64,000 nt of DNA from Paeniglutamicibacter antarcticus (GTDB lineage Bacteria; Actinomycetota; Actinomycetes; Actinomycetales; Micrococcaceae): assembly GCF_900010755.1 (NCBI RefSeq), contig NZ_CZJT01000078.1:1-64000 (forward strand). Direction: 5' to 3'. Every line of letters begins with the position of its first letter. Position 1 is the first letter of the stretch. Position numbers and translations under genes: made by a program. Of this stretch, positions 26,951 to 35,217 are shown one piece after another. Under the pieces are notes generated by a model, which saw only the letters and a list, made by a program, of their open reading frames with translations, was not told where the DNA came from and made no database searches.

Positions 26951-27268
26951 CTACGTCGAAAAGTGCACACGGACCTCGGGTCCGTTGCGCAGTTTTCCGG
27001 TTTCGAACCCGGCGGCAGCTACAAGGTCGGCAATGTATCCGCTGGCGATGAGGCCAAGAAAACGTTCGGGCCCCTCGTTTTCGAGACCGATGAACTCGAT
27101 ACCCGCCAAGTGGCCGTCGGCATCGATATCAAGGTTGACGTAAAACGAGATGGAACCCGTATCGAATTCCAGAGTGTCAACGACCGCGGACTGTCGCAGG
27201 CCCAGATAGCAGGCCCCGGCCTCACTGTCGCAGGTGAGCACAAGGATCTTGCTTGCGCTCCGGCCCAT
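26951..27268 (-). CDS. DUF2283-like small protein
   Basis: A 105-residue protein with a central VNLDIDADGHLAGIEFIGLEN that matches the DUF2283 pattern (short beta-rich proteins with a DxDxxGxxxGIE signature). N-terminal SKILVLTCDSEAGACYLGL forms the first strands. It starts three bases after the stop of the membrane-anchored gene upstream, so the two are probably one operon. Function unknown. Confidence 0.7.
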   Translation of the reverse strand: MGRSASKILVLTCDSEAGACYLGLRQSAVVDTLEFDTGSISFYVNLDIDADGHLAGIEFIGLENEGPERFLGLIASGYIADLVAAAGFETGKLRNGPEVRVHFST

Positions 27269-27271
27269 GGT

Positions 27272-28063
27272 TCAGCTCTCCACGGCTTCGGGTTTGTCCA
27301 GTCCGAGGAATGGTTCAAGGCGGGAGATGAAATCCTTCCGGTGTTCCGCGGGCAGTAGCCCGTTGGCCCCGTAGCTCAGCGAGATCCAGCTCGTCATTTC
27401 CCGCTCATTGCCCATCCGCAGTTCTCTTTTCGCGAAGCTCCCATCCACGTCCAGGGAAACATCCTGGAGGCCGAAGGTGAGCCATTGACCCACTGGTCCC
27501 GTGGACATTCCCCAGATCACCACCTGACCCGAAATAATCGAGCCGCCATCCGGGCTTTGGAGCTCGAGCGCACCGTAATCGTGGTTGAGCAGCACCGTAT
27601 TGATGATGTCCATGGCTTGCTGTTTACTGGCCCACGTCGGGGGTACCGTGGTGCTCTGCCGCTCTGGGCCATTGACGTTGGTGAGCAGCGAGTATCCGCC
27701 AAAGTCATTGGACACCGGGGTGTTGAAGGGCCCCTGTTCATGGGTGGGTTGGATAGGTGTCCAGTTAAGCGAGAACTCTCGATCCAGGGCCTCTTGGATT
27801 TCGGTGATCATCCGCTCGCCCGCGGCAAGTCCCTGTTGCGGTGTGGGGCCATCGAGGACCTCACGTGGATCCAATTCGGCGGTGCCCGGGTACTCGCGCC
27901 AATAGAGGGTCTTCGTGGATCCGTCGGGTGCTTGGACCTCGGTGGTCCTGCCGATGGCCGAGGACACCCAATAGCCGGCGATGGCTGCCACTGGCAGGGC
28001 CACGATCACGGCGATCAGCGCCACCAGCAACCAGGTTCCTCGGCGTCGCGAATTTTGTGTCAT
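27272..28063 (-). CDS. Membrane-anchored protein of unknown function
   Basis: A 263-residue protein with a basic N-terminus (MTQNSRRRG), one membrane helix (about 10-34) and an extracytoplasmic domain. Start is ATG 28063 with AAGGA five bases upstream; another ATG four codons earlier lacks such spacing. The outer domain has no recognised family. It is divergent from the truncated epimerase-like gene and is followed closely by the DUF2283 gene. Confidence 0.7.
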   Translation of the reverse strand: MTQNSRRRGTWLLVALIAVIVALPVAAIAGYWVSSAIGRTTEVQAPDGSTKTLYWREYPGTAELDPREVLDGPTPQQGLAAGERMITEIQEALDREFSLNWTPIQPTHEQGPFNTPVSNDFGGYSLLTNVNGPERQSTTVPPTWASKQQAMDIINTVLLNHDYGALELQSPDGGSIISGQVVIWGMSTGPVGQWLTFGLQDVSLDVDGSFAKRELRMGNEREMTSWISLSYGANGLLPAEHRKDFISRLEPFLGLDKPEAVES

Positions 28064-28171
28064 GGATTCCTTCATTGGTAGTCAATCCCTTGTTTGCCCA
28101 CTGCAAGGATACCTGCAGGAGGGTGGCGTTTCCCGTGCTCGTGGCCACTGGCACCCACCTAGACTGGCCGG

Positions 28172-28627
28172 ATGAATCGCGCAATTATTCTCGGCGGCAC
28201 GGGCGTGCTGGGCCGGGCCATCGCCACGCAACTCCTGGAATCCGGCTGGAACGTGGAGATCACCGGCCGAAACCCCGCAAAAATGCCAGCGGCGCTCGTG
28301 GATGCCGGCGCCAGCTTTGTTGCCTCGGACCGCCGGATCGAGGGCGATCTGCGGCGGGTGCTTGAGGCGGGTGCGCATCTGTTGGTGGACGATGCCTGCT
28401 ATACCGAGGCCGATGCCCGGCTGCTCCTACCGTGCCTTAAGGATGTCGATTCGACGGTGATGCTCTCCAGCAAGGCGGTCTATGTTGATGAGTCGGGAAA
28501 TCACGTGAATTCAGAGGTCAAACCCGCGTTCAAAGCTCCGATTGCCGAAACGAATCCAACCATGAAACCCGGTAACACCAACTACCGGACTCGTGTAAGC
28601 CGTTCCTGTTGCGGGCACGATACATAA
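28172..28627 (+). pseudogene. Truncated NAD-dependent epimerase/dehydratase-like gene
   Basis: The frame begins NRAIILGGTGVLGRAIATQL, a Rossmann GxxGxxG fold, and follows an atypical extended SDR for about 140 residues to TNPTMKPGNTNYRTR. It then runs into an unrelated end (VSRSCCGHDT) and a stop. Family members are about twice as long and continue with a Tyr-x3-Lys site after this point, so the gene has lost its C-terminal half; the break lies near 28590. The remaining 140 bases to the next gene show no coding signal. Confidence 0.7.
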
Positions 28628-28734
28628 GCGAAGTTGATGACGTGCAGCAATGAGTCGCAGTTTCGATGTCCGCTTTTCTCGGCTGGGGTGTTCGCCGCGG
28701 TTCCAAGTGGGTCAGTTGGTTCTTGCCCTTGGGG

Positions 28735-29724
28735 TTAGCGGAATGCTCGGCTGATCGCGCTGCCAGTCTGGAACAGTGTGATCCACGCGAGGAATTTCTG
28801 GATGGGTCGTAACGGCAATGCGACGAGACTCCGCCAACCATGGCGTCGAGACCATGACTTAGTGATCTGGACCTGAGTACCACCGGTTGCGTTCATGAGG
28901 GTGAACTCGGTCAGAACCGAACTGCTTCGGGCAACGTCGGGATGCGCAAAGCCCCACGCAATTCTTTCCGGTCGGTGGGCTGCGACGAGTTCAATGCTGC
29001 GGCGGCGAAATTGGGGCTTTATCTTCACCGACTTCCCGTCTGGGTGCCTTGTGGGTGCGAGACCCTGCCAGACGGCACCTACCGTCGCTTCCTGTCCGCC
29101 GTGTTCGACGGAACCGATGCTAGGTTCCCACTCGGGAACGCGTGTCGGGTCTGTGAGGAACTCCCATACCATTTCCATCGATGCGGAAACGAACGTCTCC
29201 GACGAACCCGAGATCCACCCCTTCACCTTTTCTGCGGCAGGGGTAGTCTTCTGAGCAGGTGAGTCGAACTGGTCGAGCTGCTTGAGCAGAGTATCGGATG
29301 TCGTACCAAGTCGACCCAGAATTTCTGTGATCAAACCACTGGGCTCTGTGACCAACTCTCGGAGCACTGCGGCGGCGTCGCCCGTCTTGTTCTTGCCACT
29401 GGATTTGGTGATGATCTCAAGAGCACGAGGATTCCATTCGTACCCATCCGTTTCGTGGAAAACGATCCGTCCCGCCTCGGGGAATGAGGCCTCGATGCCG
29501 ATCGAAGCAAGTTGCGCTTCGTGTTGTTCTTCGACTGCTCGACGGGCGGCTTCAAGGTCAATGCCTACACTGCGAAGTGCGCGTCCGGCGGATTGGTCAT
29601 TGATTACGAGTGCGAGGAGTAAATGCTCGATGTCTGCTTCCCGTAGGCCAAACCGAGAGGCTTCCTCCATGGCGGCGAGCGAGAGAGATTGACTGGTCTG
29701 AGCGGCGCGAACGAGCTTGTTCAT
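28735..29724 (-). CDS. Clp-N domain fused to an SRPBCC (START-like) domain
   Basis: A 329-residue two-domain protein. Residues 1-150 match the Clp repeat (ClpA/ClpC N-terminal) domain: SLSLAAMEEASRFGLREADIEHLLLALV and the second repeat around ALEIITKSSGK with GDAAAVLRELV. This domain normally delivers substrates to Clp ATPases. Residues about 170-315 look like an SRPBCC hydrophobic-pocket domain: ETFVSASMEMVWEFLTDPTRVPEWEPS, GAVWQGL, and the long C-terminal helix. There is no ATPase or protease part. Start ATG overlaps the HTH gene stop (ATGA). Suggests a stand-alone adaptor or ligand-binding stress protein; function inferred only. Confidence 0.78.
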   Translation of the reverse strand: MNKLVRAAQTSQSLSLAAMEEASRFGLREADIEHLLLALVINDQSAGRALRSVGIDLEAARRAVEEQHEAQLASIGIEASFPEAGRIVFHETDGYEWNPRALEIITKSSGKNKTGDAAAVLRELVTEPSGLITEILGRLGTTSDTLLKQLDQFDSPAQKTTPAAEKVKGWISGSSETFVSASMEMVWEFLTDPTRVPEWEPSIGSVEHGGQEATVGAVWQGLAPTRHPDGKSVKIKPQFRRRSIELVAAHRPERIAWGFAHPDVARSSSVLTEFTLMNATGGTQVQITKSWSRRHGWRSLVALPLRPIQKFLAWITLFQTGSAISRAFR

Positions 29725-29966
29725 GCGTTTCTCCTGATGGTCGGGATCGTGGGGTCAATTCGTTTGGAGTGCTTCTTGTGAGCGGCCTGCCGTGTCACCC
29801 CGAGCGCGTCAGCAATGTCCTGCCAACTCATGCCCGAACGCAGCGCGGCTTCGACTTGCTGAAGCTCTAGGGTGTCCGCGAGCAAGCGCAACGACGACAC
29901 TGCCCGCAGCCCCGCTCTCGGGTCGCTGGTATCGGATGCCACTGTCGCGATTTGTGATGACTCCAT
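29721..29966 (-). CDS. Small HTH protein partner of the Clp-N gene
   Basis: An 81-residue protein: a helical N-terminal half (LRLLADTLELQQVEAALRSG) followed by a helix-turn-helix MSWQDIADALGVTRQAAHKKHS and a basic tail. Such small HTH proteins are seen next to Clp-N-domain genes in many actinobacteria (memory of gene neighbourhoods). ATG 29966 sits only six bases after a -10 box, so the mRNA is probably leaderless. It overlaps the Clp-N gene by four bases and likely controls the promoter described at 29969-30015. Confidence 0.82.
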   Translation of the reverse strand: MESSQIATVASDTSDPRAGLRAVSSLRLLADTLELQQVEAALRSGMSWQDIADALGVTRQAAHKKHSKRIDPTIPTIRRNA

Positions 29967-29968
29967 GC

Positions 29969-30015
29969 TGTCAACCTACGTTGCTAAATCTGTTTCTGTC
30001 AACCAAAGTTGCTAA
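29969..30015 (-). promoter_or_regulatory. Duplicated 19-base promoter element upstream of the HTH gene
   Basis: On the minus strand TTAGCAACTTTGGTTGACA (30015-29997) and TTAGCAACGTAGGTTGACA (29987-29969) are direct repeats, 17 of 19 identical, 28 bp apart; each contains CAAC-N4-GTTG as an inverted pair when read on one strand. The TTGACA in the first copy forms a perfect -35 (30002-29997), and TAGGTT in the second copy (29978-29973) forms a -10 with an 18-bp spacer. Transcription would start at or next to the ATG. A regulator bound to both copies would cover the whole promoter. Confidence 0.72.
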
Positions 30016-30317
30016 CGATCCCGCAGTCTGGACATGTCTGGCCTCACTGTCCCATGGATGGAATCTTGGGGCCGGCAGTGTTTCTTTGGCGTTGGTCCAT
30101 GGGCCTGGTCGCACCGGTCTTGCCAAAGTGGCTTCCGGGAGGCGCTCCAAGGTCATATGGGTGGACGTCAACAACCCAGAAACCGAATCTCCAAGCACAG
30201 TCTCGTGAGTGACGCAGCGGACGCATGGGGCGGGTTCGCTGCCGTTGTTTGCACGTTGACCGAGTAGGCTCCAAAAATGACGCGAAAACGCATCACGACA
30301 CACACTGGGAGCAGCGG
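30016..30317. other. Intergenic region, no gene seen
   Basis: About 300 bp upstream of the HTH promoter and of the plus-strand membrane protein. Open frames exist on both strands but their translations have no domain, no ribosome site and a composition (Arg, Ser, Cys, Trp rich) typical of chance frames in GC-rich DNA. Confidence 0.5.
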
Positions 30318-30767
30318 ATGAGTTTAGCTCGAGCCAGCCACGGAGAACCCGACGAGGCTTTCTGCTCACATCTGGATGACGAAAAGCCCATGATTACCCT
30401 CGGGCTTGCATCGTTTTTCACTCTTTTGGTTTCCGCCGGCATGATGCTTGCCGGATACGTGGTTTATGCAATATTCCTCACGGTCACGACCGTCATTGTG
30501 TTCATAGTCGCGTTTGCTTCTGCACCGTTGTTTGCGCGCCTACGAATCGGTTGGTCAAGGCGCGCTGCTGTTCTTGGAGCGATACTCGGGTGGGCGCTTT
30601 CGGCACCGCTCGGAGCGCTCATCAACAGTGCCAACAATGTTATCGAGGGCATGGAGGACCCGTTTGAGTTCCTCCCGGTCACGTGGCTGTGGGCATTGAT
30701 TCCGTTGGTTGTCGTACTTGTTGTCTCAGGGATGCGTCATGGCATTGTGGTTCGCGATCGTCGTTGA
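30318..30767 (+). CDS. Hypothetical membrane protein
   Basis: A 149-residue protein with about four membrane helices: TLGLASFFTLLVSAGMMLAG, YVVYAIFLTVTTVIVFIVAF, AVLGAILGWALSAPLGALI and LWALIPLVVVLVVSG, ending in a basic tail. ATG 30318 has GGGAG six bases upstream; an internal ATG 25 codons later is an alternative. Base composition is less GC-rich than the housekeeping genes, in line with the accessory look of this stretch. No family recognised. Confidence 0.65.
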   Translation: MSLARASHGEPDEAFCSHLDDEKPMITLGLASFFTLLVSAGMMLAGYVVYAIFLTVTTVIVFIVAFASAPLFARLRIGWSRRAAVLGAILGWALSAPLGALINSANNVIEGMEDPFEFLPVTWLWALIPLVVVLVVSGMRHGIVVRDRR

Positions 30768-30941
30768 TCGGTGGCGATGGGTTAGAAATGGTGAATGCGG
30801 TTGCGGCGGCAAAGTGGTTTGCCCCGGGCATGGGTTAGCACGCGCGCAAAGCACCGATTGGCATGTGGATGTTCCTGTGGCCTAACGCCGCCGAGGTAGG
30901 AGACGCAGTTCCCGGCAAACCTCAGGCTTGGTTCGGAGCAT

Positions 30942-31171
30942 TGACAGCTGATGCACCTGCGGGAGCATGCTGGGCTTATGGGCATTTGTCGGCCCAGGGT
31001 GTTGTCTCGATTCCCGTTACCAAGCGCAGGAGTTATCTGGAGGAGAACGCGGCCGCGGCCGGCCTCGACCTGGGTCCCGCCGAAATTGCCGAGCTGGCGG
31101 ACGTTGTGCCGGTGGGCGCCGCGCATGGTTCGCAATACGACGAGGCCGGGATGAAGCAGACATACCCATAA
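30942..31171 (+). pseudogene. C-terminal relic of an aldo/keto reductase
   Basis: The frame contains VVSIPVTKRRSYLEENAAAAG, followed by ELADVVPVGAAHGSQYDEAGM, the typical end of an aldo/keto reductase where IPGTKR binds the 2'-phosphate of NADPH. The first 80% of the gene is missing, including the catalytic tyrosine and lysine, and the glycine of IPGTKR is changed to valine. The segment upstream in the frame (from 30863) has no resemblance. A remnant, not a gene. Confidence 0.7.
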
Positions 31172-31173
31172 AA

Positions 31174-31214
31174 AAGATTCCCCGCCCCGGCGTAAGCCTG
31201 GGGCGGGGAATCTT
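31174..31214. terminator. Terminator after the PspA-like gene
   Basis: AAGATTCCCCGCCCC pairs with GGGGCGGGGAATCTT around GGC-GTAA-GCC with one bulged T. On the minus strand it follows the PspA stop by 20 bp and ends in a run of T (AAAAAA on the plus strand at about 31170-31175). Confidence 0.88.
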
Positions 31215-31234
31215 GAGTGAACCGAAAAGTTGTA

Positions 31235-32053
31235 TCAGGCGCCCTGGGAGTTCTTCTTCATCGCGGCCAAGCGGGCCTCGATCTCGGAGAGCTCGGGAGC
31301 GGCCTCGACGGCAGCGGCGGCCGGGGCTTCTTCGAGGATATTGCTGCTGGTCTTCATGGCTGCAAGCCGGGCCTCGATCTCACTGGTTTCGCCCAGGTCT
31401 TCAAGGGCGGCAAACTGTGAATCGAGCGACGATGACGCGAGCTCTGCGGCGCCGAGCACCTTGGCCTCGTCGGCACGGATCTTGGATTCGAAGCGGCCGA
31501 TTTCGGAGGTCGGGTCGCTGAGGTCAAGCGCCTTGACGGCGTCCATCATCTGGCCCTGGGTCTTGGCGTTGCGGGCACGGGCGACCAGCTCATCACGCTT
31601 GGAAACGAGTTCCTGGCGCTTGGTCTTCATAGTTGTCAGACCGGTCTTGAGCTTTTCCACGATTTCACGCTGTGAAGCGATGGACGGCGCGAGGTTCGAG
31701 GCGGTCTTCTCGCTGGCCATCTGGCGCTGGATGGCCACGGTGGCGAGCTGGTTGAACTTGTTGGCGTTCACGACATCGCCGGCGGCGGAAAATTCCTCGG
31801 CCTTGTTGGACGCGGCGAGCGCCTTGTTGCCCCACTGCTGGGCCTCGACGAGGGCCTTCTTGTGGTCCTCTTCCTGCATACGCAGGTTGCCGATGGTCTG
31901 GGCTACTGCGGCCTCGGCCTGGGCAATGTTGTCCGTGTGGTCGCGCACCGCCTGGTCAAGCATTTTTTGTGGGTCTTCAAGTGCGTCCAATGCGGAATTT
32001 GCATTGGCCTTGCCGATCTTGAACATTCGGGAAAAAATTGACTGCTTCGCCAT
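31235..32053 (-). CDS. pspA: PspA/IM30 family protein
   Basis: A 272-residue coiled-coil protein of the PspA/Vipp1 family, which coats and stabilises stressed membranes. It begins QSIFSRMFKIGKANANSALDALEDPQKMLDQ (in pieces), with the amphipathic front helix, then long heptad-rich helices (about 30-220). The tail has the sequence SEIEARLAAMK twice (near 224-234 and 256-266) separated by an Ala/Glu linker, an actinobacterial addition. Start ATG 32053; the longer frame to 32236 adds random-looking residues. Single-gene transcript with a strong terminator. Confidence 0.9.
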   Translation of the reverse strand: MAKQSIFSRMFKIGKANANSALDALEDPQKMLDQAVRDHTDNIAQAEAAVAQTIGNLRMQEEDHKKALVEAQQWGNKALAASNKAEEFSAAGDVVNANKFNQLATVAIQRQMASEKTASNLAPSIASQREIVEKLKTGLTTMKTKRQELVSKRDELVARARNAKTQGQMMDAVKALDLSDPTSEIGRFESKIRADEAKVLGAAELASSSLDSQFAALEDLGETSEIEARLAAMKTSSNILEEAPAAAAVEAAPELSEIEARLAAMKKNSQGA

Positions 32054-32273
32054 GGGGTGCTCTCTTTCGTGTGCCGCAGCCATTAACTCTATGCGATACC
32101 AGGGCCCGGGCTTAACAAGTATTACCCGGCGGCGTGTGCGTTTCGGGTGAACACGTGCCAGTGATTCTGTGTTGGTGAAAAAACCGTGGGGCCCGTGCGG
32201 CGGATTCGCGTTCCCGTGCGAGGTTCCGCCGCACACGCCCCGGTGCCGGATTTACCGTGCTAAAGCTGGCTGG

Positions 32274-34352
32274 CTACTTCTTACCGGCGTGGTGGGCTGC
32301 CTTCTTGGCAGCCTTTTCGCGGGCGATGAGGATCTTCTCATCAACCGGGGCATCCGCGCTGGCACGCAGGCGGCGGTAGTACTCCATGGCCTCATCCTGG
32401 CGTTCGTTCTCGCCGCCCTCGGCGATGGTGGCGCGCAGGTGCTCCGGGCCGTAACCGAAGGCGTCAACCAGGTCCTGGGCATGTGGGCGCAGGCGGTCGA
32501 GCAGGATGTTCACGTAGCCCGAGAGGGTGCGTGCACGCTGCATGGAGAGACGCCCGTTCATCAGGTACCAGCCGAGGTTGTCCTCGATGAGGGTCAGTGC
32601 GAAGACATCGCGCAGCCACGTGAGTACCGTGCGTGTGCCGGTGTCGGTGGTTTCGGCGATGCCCCGGGTGAAGGCCTCCCAGCGCAACAGTTCGCCGTGT
32701 GCCTTGGCGGCGGCGATCAGCTGGTCCTGCTTGGCGTTGAACGCGGCGGCGCTCTTGGCGCGGTCCTTGGTGGAAACCCCACGCAGTGCGTCGGCGATTT
32801 CCCCGACCATGGCATTGACGCGGTCAGTGAGCAGTGCGCGCTGGTTGGCCTCGTCCTTGAAGAAGTTGGCGCTCTTGCGCTCGGATCCGGTGTCGGCGAC
32901 GGCCTGGGCCACCGAGCGCAGGCCCGAACGGTTAAGTGCGACGTTTTCCGCGTGCTTCACCACGTAGCGGGCCAGCACCCCGGCGTTCAGCTCGCGGAAT
33001 TCCTGGCCGTAGTCGGTGAGCAGCCGCTTGCCCACGAGCTGCAGCAGCACGTTGTTGTCACCCTCGAAGGTGACGTAGATGTCCAGGTCCGCACGCAGCT
33101 GGGTAAAGCGGTTGGCGGCGATGAAGCCGGAGCCGCCGCAAGCTTCACGGCATTCCTGCAGCGTGTCCAGCGCATCCCAGGTGCTCAGGGATTTGAGTGC
33201 GGCGGCGAAGGTCTCCAGGTCCTGGCGGTCAGCATCGGTATCCGTCGCGCCGGAGAAGACTCCGTCGAACTTGGCCAGCAGTTCCTCGTGGGCGAAGGCG
33301 GCAGCGTAGGTGCGGGCCAATCGGGGGATCAGGCGGCGCTGGTGGCGCTGGTAGTCCATCAGCGTTTCCTCTTGGGTGTCTGAGGAAGCATTGAACTGGC
33401 GGCGCTGGTTGGCGTAGGTGACGGCGATCTGCAGGGCCGCCTTGGATGCGGCGGTGGCTGCGCCGTCCAAGGAGACGCGGCCCTGGACCAGGGTGCCGAG
33501 CATTGTGAAGAAGCGCCGGCCGGGGGAGTGGATCGGGGAGGAGTAGGTGCCGTCCTCGGTGACGTTGCCGTACCGGTTGAGCAGGTGGGTCCGCGGAATG
33601 CGGACGTTGGTGAAGTGCAGACGGCCGTTGTCGATGCCGTTGAGTCCGCCCTTCAGGCCGTCATCTTCGCCGCCGACGCCCGGCAGGAAACCGTTGTCGT
33701 CGCGGATGTCCACGTAGAAGGCGTGCACGCCGTGGTTCACACCCTGGGTGATCAGCTGCGCGAAGACCACCGCGGCCTTGCCGTGCAGGCCTGCGTTGCC
33801 GAGGTATTCCTTCCAGGCTGCCTTGAACGGGGTGTGGATGATGAATTCCTGGGTGTCGGCGTCGTAGGTTGCCGTGGTCCCGATGGAGGCAACGTCCGAG
33901 CCGTGCCCGATCTCGGTCATGGCGAACGCGCCGGGGATTTCCAGGGACATGATGCCCGGCAGCCACTTGTCCTGGTGTTCTTCGGTGCCCAGGTGCAGCA
34001 CTGCACAGCCAAACAGTCCCCATTGGACGCCTGCCTTGATCTGCAGGGACGGGTCGGCCATGACCAGCTCTTCGAAACTGGCGATGGATCCGCCGTGGTT
34101 GTCCTGCCCGCCGAGACGTGTGGGGAACGCGCGGTGCACGGCCCCTGTTTCAACCAGCACCTTGAGCTGGTCAAAGACGCGGTCGCGGTGGGCATCCATG
34201 CTCAGCCCGGGGGTGCCGCGGACCGCCTCGGTCCCGGCCAAGGCGCGGGCTTCCTTGCGGATGTCCGCCCAGCGGCCGAGCAGCTGTTCGCCGAGTGCTG
34301 CCACATCAACGGTGGCGTCGGCGGTGTCAAGGGTCATTTGTTCCTGGGTCAC
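32274..34352 (-). CDS. Acyl-CoA dehydrogenase (long FadE type)
   Basis: A 692-residue FAD enzyme for the first step of beta-oxidation. The acyl-CoA dehydrogenase core runs from about 60 to 480: FAMTEIGHGSDVASIGTTATYD for the FAD/substrate region, the middle beta domain with TPFKAAWKEYLGNAG, and the C-terminal helical part with QECREACGGSGFIAANRFTQLRAD, which holds the residues near the active site. A further 200-residue C-terminal domain gives the length seen in actinobacterial acyl-CoA oxidase-like FadE proteins. Ends in a Lys/Ala tail. It lies 82 bp downstream of the tetR gene on the same strand, so probably in the same operon. Confidence 0.9.
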   Translation of the reverse strand: MTQEQMTLDTADATVDVAALGEQLLGRWADIRKEARALAGTEAVRGTPGLSMDAHRDRVFDQLKVLVETGAVHRAFPTRLGGQDNHGGSIASFEELVMADPSLQIKAGVQWGLFGCAVLHLGTEEHQDKWLPGIMSLEIPGAFAMTEIGHGSDVASIGTTATYDADTQEFIIHTPFKAAWKEYLGNAGLHGKAAVVFAQLITQGVNHGVHAFYVDIRDDNGFLPGVGGEDDGLKGGLNGIDNGRLHFTNVRIPRTHLLNRYGNVTEDGTYSSPIHSPGRRFFTMLGTLVQGRVSLDGAATAASKAALQIAVTYANQRRQFNASSDTQEETLMDYQRHQRRLIPRLARTYAAAFAHEELLAKFDGVFSGATDTDADRQDLETFAAALKSLSTWDALDTLQECREACGGSGFIAANRFTQLRADLDIYVTFEGDNNVLLQLVGKRLLTDYGQEFRELNAGVLARYVVKHAENVALNRSGLRSVAQAVADTGSERKSANFFKDEANQRALLTDRVNAMVGEIADALRGVSTKDRAKSAAAFNAKQDQLIAAAKAHGELLRWEAFTRGIAETTDTGTRTVLTWLRDVFALTLIEDNLGWYLMNGRLSMQRARTLSGYVNILLDRLRPHAQDLVDAFGYGPEHLRATIAEGGENERQDEAMEYYRRLRASADAPVDEKILIAREKAAKKAAHHAGKK

Positions 34353-34434
34353 TGGCGTATCTGCCTTTCGGTTGTGCTGCCCTCGCGAAGCGGGGGACCT
34401 GTCTGCGGATTTTTCAAATTTCGGGTGGGTGGTG

Positions 34435-35148
34435 CTAACGCTTTTCGGCCGAGGCCTGGTGGATCACGCCGTGGGTGAGCCAGTCGGCGATGCTCTGGGC
34501 GAGCTCCTCGATGCCGGGCCGGTTGGCGTCATTCGGTGCCCGGAGCCACAATTCGCCCGCTGCACGCACCATGCCAATCGAAGCGCGTGGCCACAGCTCG
34601 AGTGCCGGGCTTGCGAATTCCCCGGGTGCGATGCCCATGTAGGTGTGCAGGTGTTCGCGCATCATGGTGGTCAGCTCGTCGAAGAAGTCGTTCAGTGCAC
34701 CTTCGCGAACCTGTTCACCGGCCCCGGCGGGGTTGGTCAGCACGTCGGTGGACGGGCTGGCGGTGACGAAGAAATACACGTTGGGCGAGTTTGCCGCCAT
34801 CTGCAGGTAGGCGAGCATCATCGCGTGCAGGGCATCGGTGGTGTCACTGGAGGCACGTCCTGCGGTGATGACCCCGGCGCGGAACTTGCGGATGACGTAT
34901 TCGCCCACTGCGTGGCGCAGCCCGTCCTTGTCCCCGAAATAGCGGTAGAACACCGACTTGCTGGTCTTGGCCTGTGCCGCGATGTCCTCCATCGAGGCGC
35001 CGGGTCCCAGCTGGTGGATGGCGCGGCGGGCCAGCTTGATCAGTTCGACGCGGCGGGTGGTGCGGTGCGCGTCCCAGCGTGCCGAGCGGCCATCGCCGCT
35101 GGTTTCTGGCTGTTGTGCCGTGGTCACGTCTACCGGTTGGTTGTTCAC
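34435..35148 (-). CDS. TetR family regulator of the fatty-acid cluster
   Basis: A 237-residue TetR protein. The DNA-binding domain contains ELIKLARRAIHQLGPGASMEDIAAQAKTSKSVFYRYFGDKDGL in pieces, about 35-80, followed by an all-helical ligand domain. Start chosen as GTG 35148, because the alternative GTG 35187 would put a 31-base palindrome inside the gene. Position, divergent from thiolase-fabG-maoC and in front of fadE, suggests a FadR-like repressor released by acyl-CoA; this is inference. Confidence 0.88.
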   Translation of the reverse strand: MNNQPVDVTTAQQPETSGDGRSARWDAHRTTRRVELIKLARRAIHQLGPGASMEDIAAQAKTSKSVFYRYFGDKDGLRHAVGEYVIRKFRAGVITAGRASSDTTDALHAMMLAYLQMAANSPNVYFFVTASPSTDVLTNPAGAGEQVREGALNDFFDELTTMMREHLHTYMGIAPGEFASPALELWPRASIGMVRAAGELWLRAPNDANRPGIEELAQSIADWLTHGVIHQASAEKR

Positions 35149-35179
35149 GATACTCAGCGTATCAGGTACGCTGGGTATC
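35149..35179. promoter_or_regulatory. TetR operator between tetR and the thiolase gene
   Basis: GATACTCAGCGTA (35149-35161) and TACGCTGGGTATC (35167-35179) form a 13-base inverted repeat with one mismatch around TCAGG. It abuts the GTG start of tetR and is 38 bp before the thiolase ATG, so one bound dimer (or two) could block both directions. Confidence 0.75.
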
Positions 35180-35217
35180 AGTAACACAGCTCACATTTCT
35201 TCCCGAGGAGTTTTCAC

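Noticed and set aside
29971..30369. Minus-strand open frame of about 130 codons upstream of the HTH gene
   Set aside because: It contains the promoter repeats, lacks a ribosome site and has a random composition.
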